Position numbers and translations under genes: made by a program
Notes under the pieces: generated by a model
Seen by the model: the letters and a program-made list of their open reading frames with translations, nothing else
What the model was told of the DNA's origin: nothing
Database searches by the model: none
DNA from: Phlebiopsis flavidoalba
Taxonomy: Eukaryota; Basidiomycota; Agaricomycetes; Polyporales; Phanerochaetaceae
Reading direction: 5' to 3'
Assembly: GCA_035772785.1 (NCBI GenBank)
Contig: JAOCPU010000009.1
Span: 124,001 to 188,000, forward strand
DNA: 64,000 nt
In this document: one piece after another, positions 10,783 through 24,149 of the stretch
Layout: each line of letters opens with the position of its first letter
Position numbering within the stretch: position 1 is the stretch's first letter

Positions 10783-13710
10783 CTATTCCGCAAGCCCTTT
10801 CTCGCACTTCTTGACATATTTGTCAAGAAGCAAAGCCATGGCTCGGATGACGAATGTGGAGAACGACCTTGGCGAAAAATTTCCGACGCGCGGCGCTAGC
10901 TTCATCTCGGATAATGACCTGTATTCTGCGGGGAACGCAGCGTATAGGGTGTGCGACCGGCTGACAGCAGACAGCCTTGGTGTGTTCGTCCAGGATCTGG
11001 GCCTGGTAAAAAGAGTTTGGCCAGGACTTGTACGTAGGTCGCGGGCGAGTCAAGACTGGATGAAACGTGACGTGATTAACCACTGAATGAAAGAATAGAA
11101 GAGACTTAACGACTTACTTTTTGCCACTCGTCAGTTTTGTCAGAACTGACGAGTCAATCTGTTACCCCAAGACGTACAACCTACGTATGATCAGCACAAA
11201 CTCAGAGTGGCAATGAGATGACATACTCCGCTGCTCTTTTTCGTCACGAACCCTTCCCCAACACCGAGCTTTTTCCCAAAAATTACTGACGACACCATCG
11301 CACACGGAGGAGAAATCCTCAAACGCCTCGTCGTCCAACCCTCCGCCTCTTTCTTCCCAATGCTTCCGATACCCATACCCATACCGCTACTGACATTCCC
11401 TGCCCCGAAATATTCCACACTGCAATTATGCACCTCTTCTAAAGCCGAACACAACACCTCTACGACCCGAATCTTCTCCGGAATGTTTCGTGAGCTTCGC
11501 ACCACCCTGCGACCACAACCTCACTGTGGTACGTGTAGTCGACGCGTGATGTAGCCGCCGGTCTTTGAGGTCATCGTCAAACGAAGGAGGCCCATCATAT
11601 GGGTACGGTTTCCGTAGAGAGATCTGGCGGCGCATTGGGAGGCAGAGGCGACATGGGTGCAGTCGGAATGTTGCCATAGGGTATACGGAGGCGGCGGTAC
11701 GAGTGGCGCGATGGCGACTTTCGTGAGTGCGGCGGGGAGAGAAGGTCCGTGTTAATGGTAATGTGAGGCGTCGCGTTTGGATTCAGCCTCGAAGGCACCG
11801 ACAACACTTTCCTTGGCGCTGCGGTCATCGGTGCAGGATACGTGTTTTGTGCGACGGCAGCGACGGCCGTCGCCCAGGTTGCGAGCTGGATGCGTGTTTC
11901 GTCCAGTCGTTGCTGCCATGCCCATGTGCGCTATACTGGCGGAATTGACGACTGCTGCGACAGATCGGGGGAAGTTTGCGCGGGTAATGAAGACGGCGAG
12001 GGTGGCTTTGCTTCTGCGCTCGTATATTGCACCGTGGATCGGAGAAGGGTTAATAAGAGGCTTTTTGACTGCTGGTGGAACGACTCTGTCCTCACTGAGA
12101 GTGTCGAGCTACCCCTGGGTCGCGGTGCAAACGGCGTCGGGCTATTTGGTTGAGTGGCCACCCCATCCTGACTCTCGGAGGACATAGGCGACGGTAACGG
12201 AGGGAGAGGATGAATCTCCCCATTGACAGGAACAGCCGGTGAACGCGCCTTGCTTGACGAAGCCTTCCAACTCCAACGCTTGAGTTACAGTGTGGTCGGT
12301 TTCTTCTGGTAAGACGGTCAAACGACTTGCTGAGCCTGTTCGCCTGTGAGTAAACGACCCTCCCCGCTGTCGACCAGATATTTCTGGCGGCCTGAGCGTC
12401 CGGTCTGCGAATCGGGTGCACCTGAGGTAGGAGCCGGAGGCAGGACTGATGTAGGAGGGGGAGGGGGGAGGAGGGAGCTTGGATGAAGCTCGAGGCCTGC
12501 CGACTTGAGATCTTGGAGGCGTGGAGGATATCCTGACAGAAGAAGTGATCGTAGAGGTTGTAGAGGTAGCAGGGGAGCTTGAGGCAGCGTATGGATGCAT
12601 AGAAGGTGCAACAGGTGTCCGTGGTGAAAACCCTCCCGAAGAGGTTGAAGTGTCTAAAAACATAGCTGTCCCAATAGCCAGCATATCCGCCGAATTATCC
12701 ACAAAATCGATATTGGCCCACTTCTGCTGAATCACGGCCATCATCTGAGTACTGGTTGATATGCCTTGAAGAATGTGACGATTCTTCAGAGGTGGGTGAG
12801 GTAGATGCGGGGAACGAAGGGGTGTGTTGAGGCGGTTTGATACAGAGACTGATGATGGCGCATAGGTCGAGGGGGGCGAGTGTGCTGGAAGGGGTATACT
12901 GTAGATGAGACTCAGAATGTTCATTCGGTCCGCGTACGTGTCCATGCTGCGTTCACACGTTATTAGTCTCACGCATGCAAGTTCGCGTCTTCACGCGTTG
13001 AATGTGGTGTATGGACTCACGATGGATTTCAACCTTCGGACCTCTTCTTCTTGTGCAACAACACTTCTCCGACGACCATTCTTCTTCCCTAGGAGCTTCC
13101 GTACTGTCTTCGCCCCTCATCACCCGCATCCATTACTTCGCTCAACAACGCCACACTCCTTCCATATGCCATGACTGCACCGTACGGGTCGTCATTTGTG
13201 GAATCCAACTGCAACGGCCTCCCTTGCCAGTTCAAGGGCTTTTGTGAGCGCACGGCGCGACGAGGGACGCGGTTCCGAGGTGCGGGGTTCCGGAGGCGAT
13301 GAAAAGCAAGCGGTCAGGCACAATGTCGTTCGTTGGGGCGAGCGGGCACCCGAGCTTAACATTGACCTTACCGTGGGGGGGCGAGTCAAGAGAGGTTGTC
13401 TACGCTCGAGACTGCGTGCTCGACGCGTAGTTTGCAACGTGCCTTCTTGTTCTCTGAAAAGGCAGCAACGCGGCCAAATTTGCGGACGCACTTGGCCGAG
13501 TGTAATGGACATGTGGATTCAAGAGTAGCGGAGTCGTTGCTGGTCTAGATGATCGTATGAGCCGAGAGCCCTGCATCGTCGTATGGCTCCGTAAGCATTT
13601 GAGCGGGAAAGGTGTGGGTTATGGTCTGAGCTTGGAGGGGCCCTAGGCGGTGGGGGACAGCAGCCGATCGTCGTCCGTGTCATGAAGGAGGATGTGTGTG
13701 TAGGGAACAT
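10783..13710 (-). CDS. MIT-domain protein, Ser/Pro-rich, conserved type of unknown role
   Basis: The N-terminal half carries a MIT (microtubule interacting and trafficking) three-helix domain; MIT domains commonly bind ESCRT-III tails in endosomal sorting. Seen: RRALTKALELAREAVA (13205-13255), one surplus base, then LDSTNDDPYGAVMAYGRSVA and LLSEVM (13130-13205), a basic stretch, and RRRSVVAQEEEVRRLKSI ending at an intron 12964-13021. The next exon starts MDTYADRMNILSLIYSIP. It runs into a long Ser/Thr/Pro-rich disordered region (11600-12850), where KWANIDFVDNSADMLAIGTA stands out as ordered. The C-terminal part is ordered again: VVEVLCSALEEVHNC (about 11430-11475), then RSFSTFVIRAMALLLDKYVK (about 10810-10870) before TAG at 10783-10785. 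No ATPase or protease domain follows the MIT, so this is not Vps4 or a calpain. The N-terminus before the MIT is unclear and may extend to about 14.3 kb. Confidence 0.72.
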
Positions 13711-14761
13711 TGAAGTACCCTACGCCGTTCATGGGGTTGTGCCAGTCGCGAGGACACCTTGGTTGCCTCGACACTGGTCATCATCTGCATGAGGGCGGCC
13801 AGGCGACATGGGCTGGGCTCGCGGGGTGAAAGACCGTCTATAGCCTAGTCTAGAAGCAGGATGTCGACCAAGAGTTGCAGAACAGGGACGTCTCCTTGTT
13901 CAAAGCGTCGACGGGCGGTCGTTAACTCCGTGGGGAACCGGGCCAGAACAAGGGTGCGTCCGTTGCTGGCACTCGTCCGCGACAGGATGTGCGACGCAGA
14001 GAACGTCACGAAAATGGACAAGGGCGGGCTGGCGGGGATGGAGGAGTGAGAATGAGGAGGCGGAAGCCGCGAGAGCGGTGGGCAGGGGACAGAAGACGGC
14101 TTGGGTCGATAGCTGCCAGATTGGGCACTGCGAAGGATCAACGAACATCCGTCTAGCATGCCCGGGATCAGAAACAAAAAATCGGCCTCTCTCCGTGTGG
14201 GGGACGACGCACCGTGGCCATCCGACACAGAACCAGTTCGACAGGCCGTGAAGAGCACAACCCGCGCGCAGAGAACGAGCAGAGGCCCGCCGGTTCGACG
14301 AGCAGGGCACCACCGCTCGACGAGCAAGTACTAGCGTCGCGCAACATCTATTCTTCAGCGCTAAGAGATCGGTGCCCTGTTCGTTGCAACGATCACGACT
14401 TGCCTCCCAAAACATATCACCACCGCAGGCGCCACAATAATGCAATAAACGCGACACATGGATGACTGGCATAAAATAGTTCGTGACAAGTGGAGCTACG
14501 CATTCAACCAACGATTGTCCGAACAACCGGATCAGCAAAAACCGCACGAGAAGGAGGGAGAGAGTATCGACAAAGGGAACTCGACAGTGCACGAAAGGCA
14601 GCGTGTGCTAATCGGGGTAGATTATTCCAGTTAATAGGCCACTAAAGATAACAAAGACGACTAGTTTAAAAGAGTAGTACGTCCAAAAAGCGGGGTGATG
14701 TCAGGACGTAGTTACTCGAGCACCATTTTTCGGACTGACGATTCGAACAAGGTGAGGATCC
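13711..14761. other. Gap with possible extra 5' exons of the MIT gene
   Basis: The minus strand at 13860-13960 can be read as PTELTTARRRFEQGDVPVLQ followed by LLVDIL, which looks protein-like and could be an upstream exon of the MIT gene or a small separate gene. The rest, up to the septin stop, shows no recognisable coding sequence. Confidence 0.3.
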
Positions 14762-16444
14762 CTACTGCTGGAAGTCCGACGAGCCTTGCGCTGCCAGCCG
14801 GCTCTCCAAGTTTCTACCCGAACATGTAAGCTTCTAAGGATTCCACAGGGGAATTGTAGCCATACCTGAGCGATTCTTCCTTTGCCAAGAGCTCCTGTCG
14901 CTTCTCGTTGATCTCGCGTTGGACGCGAAGCTCGATTTCGCGCAGCTAAACACACCACATCAGCGTTGAAATATAGCAAGTAGCTAGAGTACGTACCTTC
15001 TCCTCTTCTCTGCGAAGCTGCTCTTCCTTGAGCCTGACGCTCTGTGTCGCAAGCTCCTCGGGGAGGATGGAAGAGTCCCTGGGATGATTGGTGAGTCATG
15101 ACGCTAACAATCGAGCAAGGATGGACTCACTGGGTCTCGGAGTTGGACAGTTCGAAGAGAGCTTCTCCGTGCGATACGTCTCATAGAGCACATCGTGAGT
15201 AAGCGCCTTAAGGTCGGACAGATGTGTGCTACGTAGGTCATGATTAGAACGAGCATATCGTTGCATATGTGGGACATACTTCAGAAGAGCCCCACGCAGG
15301 CGACTGAAGTCTGAGTGCTTGGGGTTATCAACTTCAACTATACCCCAAGGATATATCCTGGCGCGGACGGGCTTGTCCGTCAATCTCGACCTCTTCCTCG
15401 GAACCCACGATCGCGAAAGGCATCATGGCCTACATCAACGTGAGAGTTGAACAAAATGATGATGATAATCGAGGCATACCCGGAGTTCGCTGTTGTCCTG
15501 GATGGTATCCTCGTCATCCTCTTCTACATCATATGGGAAAGTTGTAGACAGGAATGTCGTAATACTCAATGTCCTCCATAATCTGTTTATGCTGTTTAGG
15601 AAATGAAACTAGTGAGGCATCTAATGGAGCTGATTGACCCTCTTCTTGAAGCCCCGAAGTTCACTGGTGGGGTCAAGGAATCAGCTTTGCCAACGACAGG
15701 TATCACATTGACACGAGGGGACAGACGGCGCATCAACTCAATGTCCATCTCACGAAGACTGCAATAGATTAGTATCTGATATGGCCAAGTCTGGTTACGG
15801 GCTTACGCGTGGCCCGTAGGGGGGATGAAGTAGAGCAGGGCATGGACTCTATTGTCGCGGAAGCGGGGGGTTACGCTTAATACGAGACTCATCTTCGGCA
15901 AGAATGTTCGTCGTATTGGCGCTCGAGGTAAACCCACGATCTCTTGGAACCTATGAAGCACGGTCAACGAAGGACGAGGATGGGGAGACGCGAGAGGTAC
16001 AAACACGCGAACTCGTTGTCGATGTTGTCGCTATTTGAAAAAGCCAGGAGTGTCAACGATGGTGAGAGCGATACGCACACCATCCTCTTCAAGCTCTGTG
16101 GCGACTCAGCTACGTGACGGGGGCGTCTGCACGTAGTTTGCTACTTACGCTGTGTGACGTTTGACTGGCTTAATCTTAATACCCTCCTCGACGTGAGCCG
16201 TCTCCGGGCTATCGTGCAGATCTTGTGCTGCAAGACCTCAGACTCGCAAAGGGTGTTCACGAAAGTGGTACGTCTCGGTTCCCGAGGCACCTAGGATGAG
16301 GGTCGAATGAGCTTGGCTGCCAACACGGTCGCGCTGGACCGACAAAGCGCGTAGAATGTAGTGGAATACACACCGACGACCATGACAGTTGAACTGCACA
16401 CCCTTCTTCACCTTGTTTCCTCTGCGTCTGCCGGCGAAAGACAT
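14762..16444 (-). CDS. CDC11: Septin Cdc11
   Basis: GTP-binding septin that assembles into hetero-oligomeric rods and filaments at the bud neck, septum and hyphal branch sites. The P-loop reads [15 protein letters not shown] once two small introns and a surplus base are removed (about 16240-16300). This GxSGTGR form, instead of GxSGLGKS, is the Cdc11 signature. It is followed by [16 protein letters not shown], the switch II DTPGF block (about 16035-16060), [20 protein letters not shown] (about 15835-15895), [20 protein letters not shown] (G4 motif, about 15685-15745), [20 protein letters not shown] and the septin unique element [20 protein letters not shown] (about 15295-15355). The C-terminus is a coiled coil: [20 protein letters not shown] (14887-14945), ending at TAG 14762-14764. 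The start ATG at 16442-16444 precedes [14 protein letters not shown], a polybasic stretch before the P-loop as in other septins. It shares its upstream region with MSH1. Confidence 0.94.
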
Positions 16445-16797
16445 GATTAAACGTGGTCCTGGGGTAGTAGAGCTTGGTGGTTGGCTTCGTTGACGACTCT
16501 CGCGATGCGGGGAAGCGCTAGCAACTTTCCCATTCGAACTCCGCGCAGCTAGAAAAAAGGCAGTCCCATCATTCCCCTGAACGCGACCTCTTGAACTCCT
16601 GCTCACATCTTTCTTTCTATCTTTGCACTACTAAAGCAGGTGGGACGCGATCTAATCTCCAACTGGGCTTCAGCAAGCCTGTTGCAAACCGACCAAACAC
16701 TTGAACAACCATGTGGGCCCTTTTGACTGGTCCTATGCTACGGCTTCGACGGGGCGCCGTCCCCGTTTCTGCTATATAACCCACATTCTATCATCTC
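16445..16797. promoter_or_regulatory. Divergent promoter region CDC11 / MSH1
   Basis: About 350 bases between the septin start (minus) and the first possible MSH1 ATG (plus). TATATAA at 16773-16779 is a good TATA-box match, pointing to the plus-strand gene. It lies only about 20 bases before the ATG at 16798, which argues that transcription may begin at or after that ATG. Confidence 0.45.
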
Positions 16798-19700
16798 ATG
16801 CACGCGGAAGTTCCACACTCGACTTTGGCCTTTGTACAACGTGCCCGGACCCCTAAACCTCTATTCAGAGCTCTGGAGCTAAGAGGACTCAGGAAGACAG
16901 TTGCTGACCTCCCAAAGACGTGGTTGAACCCGGACGGATCGCCTGCCCAACGCTCCCGCCCTGGTCGGGGGGGTTGGAACCTGTAAACCCAACTAGCAAT
17001 GCTCAAACAACCCTATTCTGATCCTCAGTACGCGTGGCCGGTAGAATTTTGAAGTGTCTGCGCTGATATTGAGCACGCGTTTGTCGCGTAAAATATCGCG
17101 GTTTAGATGAGCTCAACGAGGATGAGCTGGCTCATAGACCCGAAAATGAGACTGAACACAAAACCTTCTAGGGCCAGACGCGGAACACGTCTGGCTAAAA
17201 TGAGTACTTCAACGGAAGAAATTGGACCACGTGAACACCGTAGAACTGCCTAGACAGATAACTCGCCGGAGGATATCTGCGCGGAAGTCTCTGTCTACAC
17301 CTGGGTGTAGCAGAGGAAGCTACAGGTCAGTCGTCAACTACCAATTGCCACGTCGCTCTATGCTGATTTTGCCCCATAGTTGAGGATACCAACCGACCCG
17401 ATACCCCCATTGGCCAAAGAAATACTGGATAACTTAGCAAAGTTCCCGCACTGTATACTCTTAACTCGTGTTGGCAGTTCTATGAGGTATTTGTCCTCTC
17501 GCGTCGTCTCAATTAATATGCTCAAACCGGCTCAGTCATACTTTGATCAAGCTATCGAGGTAGCACGTCTCCTCAACATAAAGCTCACCTCAAAGAAATG
17601 GGGTAGAGAGCGGGTCCCAATGTGTGTGGCTTTCCCCTCTTGCATCTTAACAAGCACCTCAAGGTGCTGGTGCAAGATAATACTCGTTTTGTTGCTGTTT
17701 GTGAAGAGTTCATGAAATCTCGCAGTCTGGGCTCCAAAGGAGGGTTCACACGACGAGTCACTCGCATCGTCACCCCCTGGTACTCTGATCGACGAACCTT
17801 TCTTGAATCAATACGAGAACAACTTTCTTTTGGCAATCTGCGCAGGAACTACAGATGAGCTCTTAGAACAACTCTTGGGTCTTGCGTGGATTGACGTCTC
17901 TACTGGCGAGTTCTTTGTCAAAAGCACAACCATTGTTCACTACGCGATGAACTAGTGCGTATCAACCCAAAGGAAATTGTACTAGCCGACACAGTATTTA
18001 ACGACTTGGCTCATCCTGTGCAACAAGTTATCACAGAAGAGGGACTCTTCACATCACCACTTTCGCCCCAGCCTTTACCAACCAACCTCGCACTCCTCCC
18101 AGATGATGACACAGCTTCGTCTGCCGCCAACTCTACTTTTCATTAGGGAAGAGTCGGGAGCTATACAGCTACTGACATCTTTTCTACATGCGAATCTAAT
18201 GGAGCATACACCCAAACTATCGACACCTAGCAGAGAAGTTACCACCGCACGTATGCAGATCGACGCGCACACAATCAAGTCATTAGAGCTCCGGGAGACC
18301 ATCCGAGAAGGTAGAACTGCGGGCAGTCTCCTCAGCGTCATCAAGCGTACCGCGACCAACGGAGGCACACGGCTGTTGACACGGTGGATATGTACGTTGC
18401 TTGTCCGCGCATCAGTTTGAATGGCAGCTCATTCTTTTCTAGGCTCCCCCAGTATTTCCATAGCTGAGATTGAGCTACGCCAGTCTTTGGTTGCGTTCTT
18501 CCTTGCTCGCCCTCTTCTCCGAGAGGACCTTACCAGGATGTTGTCAGAGCTAGAGGATTCTACTCGTATCGTCCAAAGGCTTCTCCTTGGGCGTGGCGAT
18601 GCGAGTGACCTCATTGCGATTAGCTCTAGCGTTAGACTCTGGAATGAGATCAAGGCTCGCATTGAGCTCGAGAAGAGGATGGAACTCCAAGAAAGAGGCT
18701 CGGCGGATGCAAAGGAGTGGGCGAGTCTACAAGCCCTCTTTGCTAGACTAATTGATCTTGAGGATCTCGCTGGCAAGATCAATACGGCTCTGAGCAGGAG
18801 TGGTACTGCAGCACAACTAGGCACTCCGGAAGCGGACGAAGGCCAGGAAGTACCTACGGAGGAACAGGCGTTCCCCGCAGTCTCCAACTTGAAGGGTTTT
18901 ATTGCCGGCTTTCACTGGACGGTCAGGCAGAGTATGTTTCACTTCCGCCTCCTGCAAAGCTCACCTCTCATGGGTCCTCAAAACAGATACTCGACGACCT
19001 TGACCCGTCTCCACACTGACCTAGCAAGCTACCTGAAACAAAGAGAAGAGCTCGAGAGACGATTTCAGAACGTTTACTGTTGCGTACCGCCTCTTGAAGT
19101 ATCTACAACCCGCTTATCCTTTTTCAGCTGCACCTTCCCTGACGTTGCGATCTTCTATGGGGCATGGCATGCATGTGCACGTCGGTCGGAGCAAACGAGA
19201 TGCTGCTAAGCTTAAGCAAGACCCTACATTCATTCTCATCTCGGAGAGCACTAGTACATGCGTCTTCTTCAATCAGGCGAGTTACATATGTCTTCGGTTC
19301 AGACAAGGACTCACCTAAAACTCCAGGAGTGGTCGCAGTTAGGTGCAAAAATAGTCCAGGCTACGACGGATATCGACCTTGCGGAGAAACAGGCATTTGA
19401 GGAGCTCCGCGAGCAGGCAAGGTCGTTCTTTGACGGATGACGATTAAAAGCAGCTGACTTTTGGCTTTAGGTCAAAGGACACGAATACGATATTCGCCGA
19501 AACTCCCGCATTACCGACGAATTAGACGTGACGGTGGCCTTTGCAGCACTTGCCCACGAATTACAGTTTTGCCAGCCTGTGCTAACCGAAGAGTACGCGA
19601 ATCGTCTAGCGCAGAGCAATTTAATTGATCACACTTTACAGTACGACCTATCATGTAGCCGACGGCCGACATCCGACCGTGGAGCTGGGCCTACTTGCTT

Positions 19701-20523
19701 CTGGCAAGACCTTTGTCCCAAACACTGTTGCGTTTGAAGCAGAAAAACCTCTTCATGTGATCACAGGGCCTAATATGGCTGGAAATCAACTCTACTGCGA
19801 CAGACTGCACTCATCGCAATTCTAGCTCAGACAGGCTCCTTCGTGCCAGCTTCGGCGGCTCACATAGGCATCGTCGACGCGATATTCTCCCGTGTCGGAG
19901 CAAACGACGATCTCTTTCGCAACCGCAGTACTTTCATGGTGGAGATGATGGAGACAGCGGAGATATTGAAAAGGGCAACACCAAAGAGCCTGGTACGTTC
20001 CACACATATATGTGAGACCTGATACTGAACAAGAGTCTAAGGTTATTATGGACGAAGTCGGGCGAGGCACCTCCGTGCGGGACGGCCTGGCAATAGCATT
20101 CTCAACCATCCATCATTTGTGCCACGGTCAACAAGTCTAGAACTTTGTTTGCGACACACTTCCACGAGCTTGCAGATTTACTTGGGTGTTCAGACGGGCG
20201 GCGAGCAGGTAACGGTGGTATTCGACGGCGTGAGCTTTTTCCGCACTGATGTCGATGAGATGGAGGTATGGTCAACAACATCCGCATATGTGGCCGGTTC
20301 TCACTTCTAGCAGGACGGATACTTCGCGTACTCTCATCGCCTCAAGCCTGGAGTCAACAGGGACAGTCACGGACTGAAAGTCGCACAGCTAGCCGGCATG
20401 CCGGAATCTGCGATTACCGTAGCCCAAGCGGCGCTGAGTTCCTTCAGCCAAAGTGAAGAGGGTATTTGGTCTAAGGATCAGGCCGAATTGCGCGAGCTTG
20501 GTCGAACACTCTCACAAAAGTAG
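16798..20523 (+). CDS. MSH1: Mitochondrial DNA mismatch-repair protein MutS homologue Msh1
   Basis: Mitochondrial MutS-type ATPase that binds mismatches and stabilises mitochondrial DNA. Homology is secure from about 17380. The mismatch-recognition domain has [10 protein letters not shown] (17448-17478), then [20 protein letters not shown] (17543-17600) and [20 protein letters not shown] (about 17615-17675). The connector and core levers cover 17800-19200, for example [20 protein letters not shown] (18295-18355). The ATPase domain has [10 protein letters not shown] (19757-19790), then [20 protein letters not shown] (19888-19950) and the Walker B block [11 protein letters not shown] (20044-20075). 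A late block THFHELADL (about 20155-20180) and [20 protein letters not shown] (20355-20415) follow, with TAG at 20521-20523. In the Walker A lysine codon region one A is missing from a short A-run at 19793-19795, shifting the frame; the surrounding sequence is well conserved, so I treat this as a base error. The 5' part (16798-17370) is poorly supported; the presequence is not pinned down. Confidence 0.9.
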
Positions 20524-20611
20524 AAGTGATACCTATCGGAGTAATATATCGTAAATCTACCTAGTATCAATCATGGAATGATGCTGTGAGCAGCCGGAAG
20601 TTTTCAGCGTG

Positions 20612-23600
20612 TTATGATTGCTGAATTTTAGAACGAATGTAGTTTGAGGGCGGATCCCGCACGCAGCCATTTTGAGCTGATCGCTCGACATGGTGTGCCG
20701 GGTCTGCACCTCAAACGTCTCGCCATTGCGCTTCGTCACACGAATGGTGATGTGAGGCCCGTTCTTTGCCGTTCAGCAAATCTTCCAGGCCAACGGTTTC
20801 GACGATGTCGCCAGAGCCGATCCGAGAGTAGTCGGACTTGTCCCACGAACCATAGGGGGAGAATGCCCTGCTTCTTGAGATTTGTCTCATGGATACGCGC
20901 GAACGACACGAGCAATGATCACAGCGCCACCTGTAAGTATACAACCCTGTCCAGATGACCGCAAATTGTCAGATGGTAGCGTCACAGAACACCGTAGAAG
21001 CGAGGTTGTAATGCTGCGATGTGTTCTCGGGCACTGCCCTCACCGTAGTTATCATCAACGACAAGAGCCCAGGGTTGGTCACGAGTCTTTGGAAGCGTTT
21101 CGCGACACCAGGGATTGTGTCGGTCTCACTTTCCGTGGGCGCATGGTCGTGGTTCGAATGCAACGTTGACCTCGCCGCCTTCATCGTTGACGGCCGTGAT
21201 GACTGCAAGAGATGAGTACATAACCGCAACGCTGCAGGTAAAAGTTCTTACGGAGGTTCTCTGAGATGTTAGTCAAATGGCCTTTATATTTGACGCCAGG
21301 GGCCCTATATGAACATGAGCTGAGATGCATAAGAGAGCAACTAGAGCCTTACCGCAGCCGAGATGTGGTCAGTGGTGCATTTGCCTCGGACCCTCATGAG
21401 TACCTTGCAAGCAGGGAGTTTCCAACCCTCTCGGGTTATGTGGGCCAAACTGTGCTTGTGAACGGTTCAAGCAGCTCCAACCTCTGCGAGTCCTTTTTCA
21501 CCACAACCTCGGTCTCGGGTTGGGGCTCAGGAACTGGCGAAGGATAGAAGGCGGTCCTACCAGGAGTGAAACCTTGCGAAGGGAGGTCCTGACCGCGGGG
21601 CGGTGAGAACTTGAATTTCTCGCCAGAGGGGAGGTCGATGGAGTCTGTCATGGGATTGAAGCTCAGTCTTCCAGAGAACGCCATAGCTGTGACAACGGTA
21701 GGAGAACGCGAGGAAGTTCATGGTCTTCGAATTGCCATCATTTCTTGACTTGAAATTCCTGCAAGCGTTTCTATGAGAACTTGTAATGAAGAGCGTGCTC
21801 TTGCGGGCTTACCGATTGAAGGATGTAAGGATAGCTTCACAAACGACCGTAAATGTCAGCGTGTGATTGGGTACCTCGTCATCTGCCCTGCGTACCATTA
21901 TCCTCGCCCTTCTTCTCGTCACGTTTTCCACTGAACTCAGTGTTAGCGCGAGTTAAATATTGCATTGAGGACATATACACACCTGTCCAATGCAAGGTCC
22001 GCATGCGTTTGCGAGAACAAGGCCGCCGACATCTTCCAAAACATCTGTAACCTGGTCGCGCTCCATTGTTGCACGGATCTGTTCTGAACCAGGTGTGCAG
22101 AGGAAAGGAACCTTAGTCTTCAAGCCAGCTTCCTTTGCTTGACGCGCAAGGTCTGCCACGCTTGTCTGTTGACGTGAGTGACGTAGGGGCAACGAAGCTA
22201 GAGATTGTCATTCACCATGTCCTGGTACGAGGGAGTTCGTGCAAGAGCCAATGAGTCCCGCAGAGAGCTCATCCTTCCAACCTTGTTCCTTGATGAATGA
22301 ACCGAACTTGGAGAGCGGCGTAGCCAGGTCAGGAGTGAATGGGCCGTTTATGCTTGGCTCCAATTCGCTAAGGTTCTACAAGATAGCTTCTCAATACGAC
22401 ACAGGATACCACAGTAACAAGGAATACGTACTATTTCGATAAGTTCATCATATTCCGCATCCTCATCTGGCTGCAAGAAGCCCTGAGATGCTGCCAAGTC
22501 TGCCGCGCGTGCTACCGGAGCGCGGCCGGTTGCTGCGAGGTAAGATCGCATGCTTGGAGTGTATGGGAATGTCGAGGTAGTAGCACCAACTTCGGCACCC
22601 ATGTTCGCCACCGTTGCAAGACCAGTGCAGGACTGGTTGAAAACACCGGGACCAAAATACTCCAAGATGCGGCCGGTACCACCCTGTGGCCTGTGAGACG
22701 GCAGAAATTCGGATGGTAGACAAATACGCACCCGGACGGTGAGCTTTCCAGCAAGGTGGAGGATTAAGTCCTTGGGTGTGGCCCCAGCCATTCAACTCAC
22801 CGGTAAGCTTGATACCTGTCGTGTTGACGGTTCAGCTTATTGCGGATGACATGCATATGTTAATTTACCGACGATTTGAGGAGCTTTGAGCTCCCAAGGT
22901 GTACCCGTTAGCGCGTCCAACGGCGTCTGCGCCGCCGACTCCGATAGCGAGCATACCCAAGCCACCAGCATTGGGTGTGTGGGAGTCTTGAGTATATGTG
23001 AGTTTACCGGAAACCTAGTGAAGGAGTACGGCAACATACCAGTTCCAAGCCATGGCAGTCAAGTCAGCTTCTCTGTAGGCATTATTAGTGAAATGCAAAA
23101 CGCACATGAGCATTCCAGGGGCAGCATAGTTCTCAAGCACAATCTGGTTGGATGATCCCAGACCCCGGTCTCCAGAATTCTATGCCATACCTGCTCCGTT
23201 CCCGCGCTTTCAAGAAGTCGAAGACTTCTTGGTTGTTGACAATAGATTGCTGAGCCAATATAAGTACGGCTTTCCAATGGCGCAGTCGTCCGAGACTCAC
23301 CTCAAGGTCCTTGTCCCGCACCAGTCTCCGCACGGATCAGATGGTCACAGTGGATGCTAGCTGGTACAGCACATCTTTGACATGCCCCGCACTCATGTGA
23401 TTGCAGGAGAGCCATTCTGCGTCACATAAAGCATTCAATACGCAGAAAATGACTCAGTGCGCTTGCACGCACTGTGCAGAAGCATCCTGCATGGCTACCC
23501 TCTCCGGGTTCAGCTGGAGGTAGGTTGTCACCTCGTACAATCTTACCCATCAGCGAGAGTCTCTGTTGGATTGTGAATGTGAACTGTAGAGAATCTTCTC

Positions 23601-23800
23601 CGCAAGAGTCAGAGCGGTCGGCCTCCGAGGATACTTCTGACTGTCTTGAGTTTCTCCTGCAGCTGTGGGTACGGCGGAGTGATCGAGGCACAGTCCTTCT
23701 CAGGTAGAGGAGCATGTGTTTGCAGAAGACTGCGGGCCTGCCGTCTTGTAGATGGTGTGCAGGCCTTTGAGGCACACCGCCTGAGGGAGTGAGAGGACAT
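20612..23800 (-). CDS. ACO2: Mitochondrial aconitase Aco2 (homocitrate dehydratase type)
   Basis: Iron-sulphur dehydratase of the mitochondrial matrix. The Aco2 branch is known in yeasts and moulds to convert homocitrate to homoaconitate in lysine synthesis, beside or instead of the citrate reaction. The start ATG (23798-23800) opens a presequence-like [20 protein letters not shown]. Then come [23 protein letters not shown] (about 23165-23195), [20 protein letters not shown] (about 22905-22970), [15 protein letters not shown] and [20 protein letters not shown] (about 22620-22680). The cluster-ligand motifs are GSCTNS (about 22230) and NACGPCIGQ (21985-22010). [18 protein letters not shown] and [11 protein letters not shown] are closer to Aco2 than to the citric-acid-cycle Aco1; I judge this from family knowledge only. 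The stop TAA is at 20612-20614 after a tail with [13 protein letters not shown]. It converges with MSH1, whose stop is only about 90 bases away. Many short introns; a few single-base frame shifts. Confidence 0.93.
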
Positions 23801-24149
23801 GGTCGTCCGCCAACCGACCACAACGCTCGGCGTAGACACCGTCCTGTAAATGACTCGACGCCCACTGGTCCAAAACTCTGTCACGTATCACGTGGTACTG
23901 TACGTGACGTCACTCTTGCAAAGTCTTGCGAGGGGCACGACGCCACGTCCGGGCTGTTCGCAGTGAAGCTGGCGGAATGCGGTAAAGACATGACGGATTG
24001 ATTGCAAGGAGCCGATTGGTATCAAAATATGAGAGAGTCCGAAGTGTTTAAGAACGGATGGAGGTCAAATGAGCAATATTCTGAGCAGTCATGCTGGGGT
24101 CCGTACGGTCCCTAACTCCCCCCCCGGCGGCTGGGCAAAGCCGTCAACT
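23801..24149. other. ACO2 promoter / 3' end of beta-glucosidase gene 1
   Basis: About 350 bases between two minus-strand genes. It should contain the ACO2 promoter and the 3' untranslated part of the GH3 gene. No gene or clear box is recognised. Confidence 0.45.

Noticed and set aside
18429..18887. Minus-strand open frame of 152 codons
   Set aside because: Complement of a well-conserved MSH1 lever region; Ser/Arg-rich shadow.
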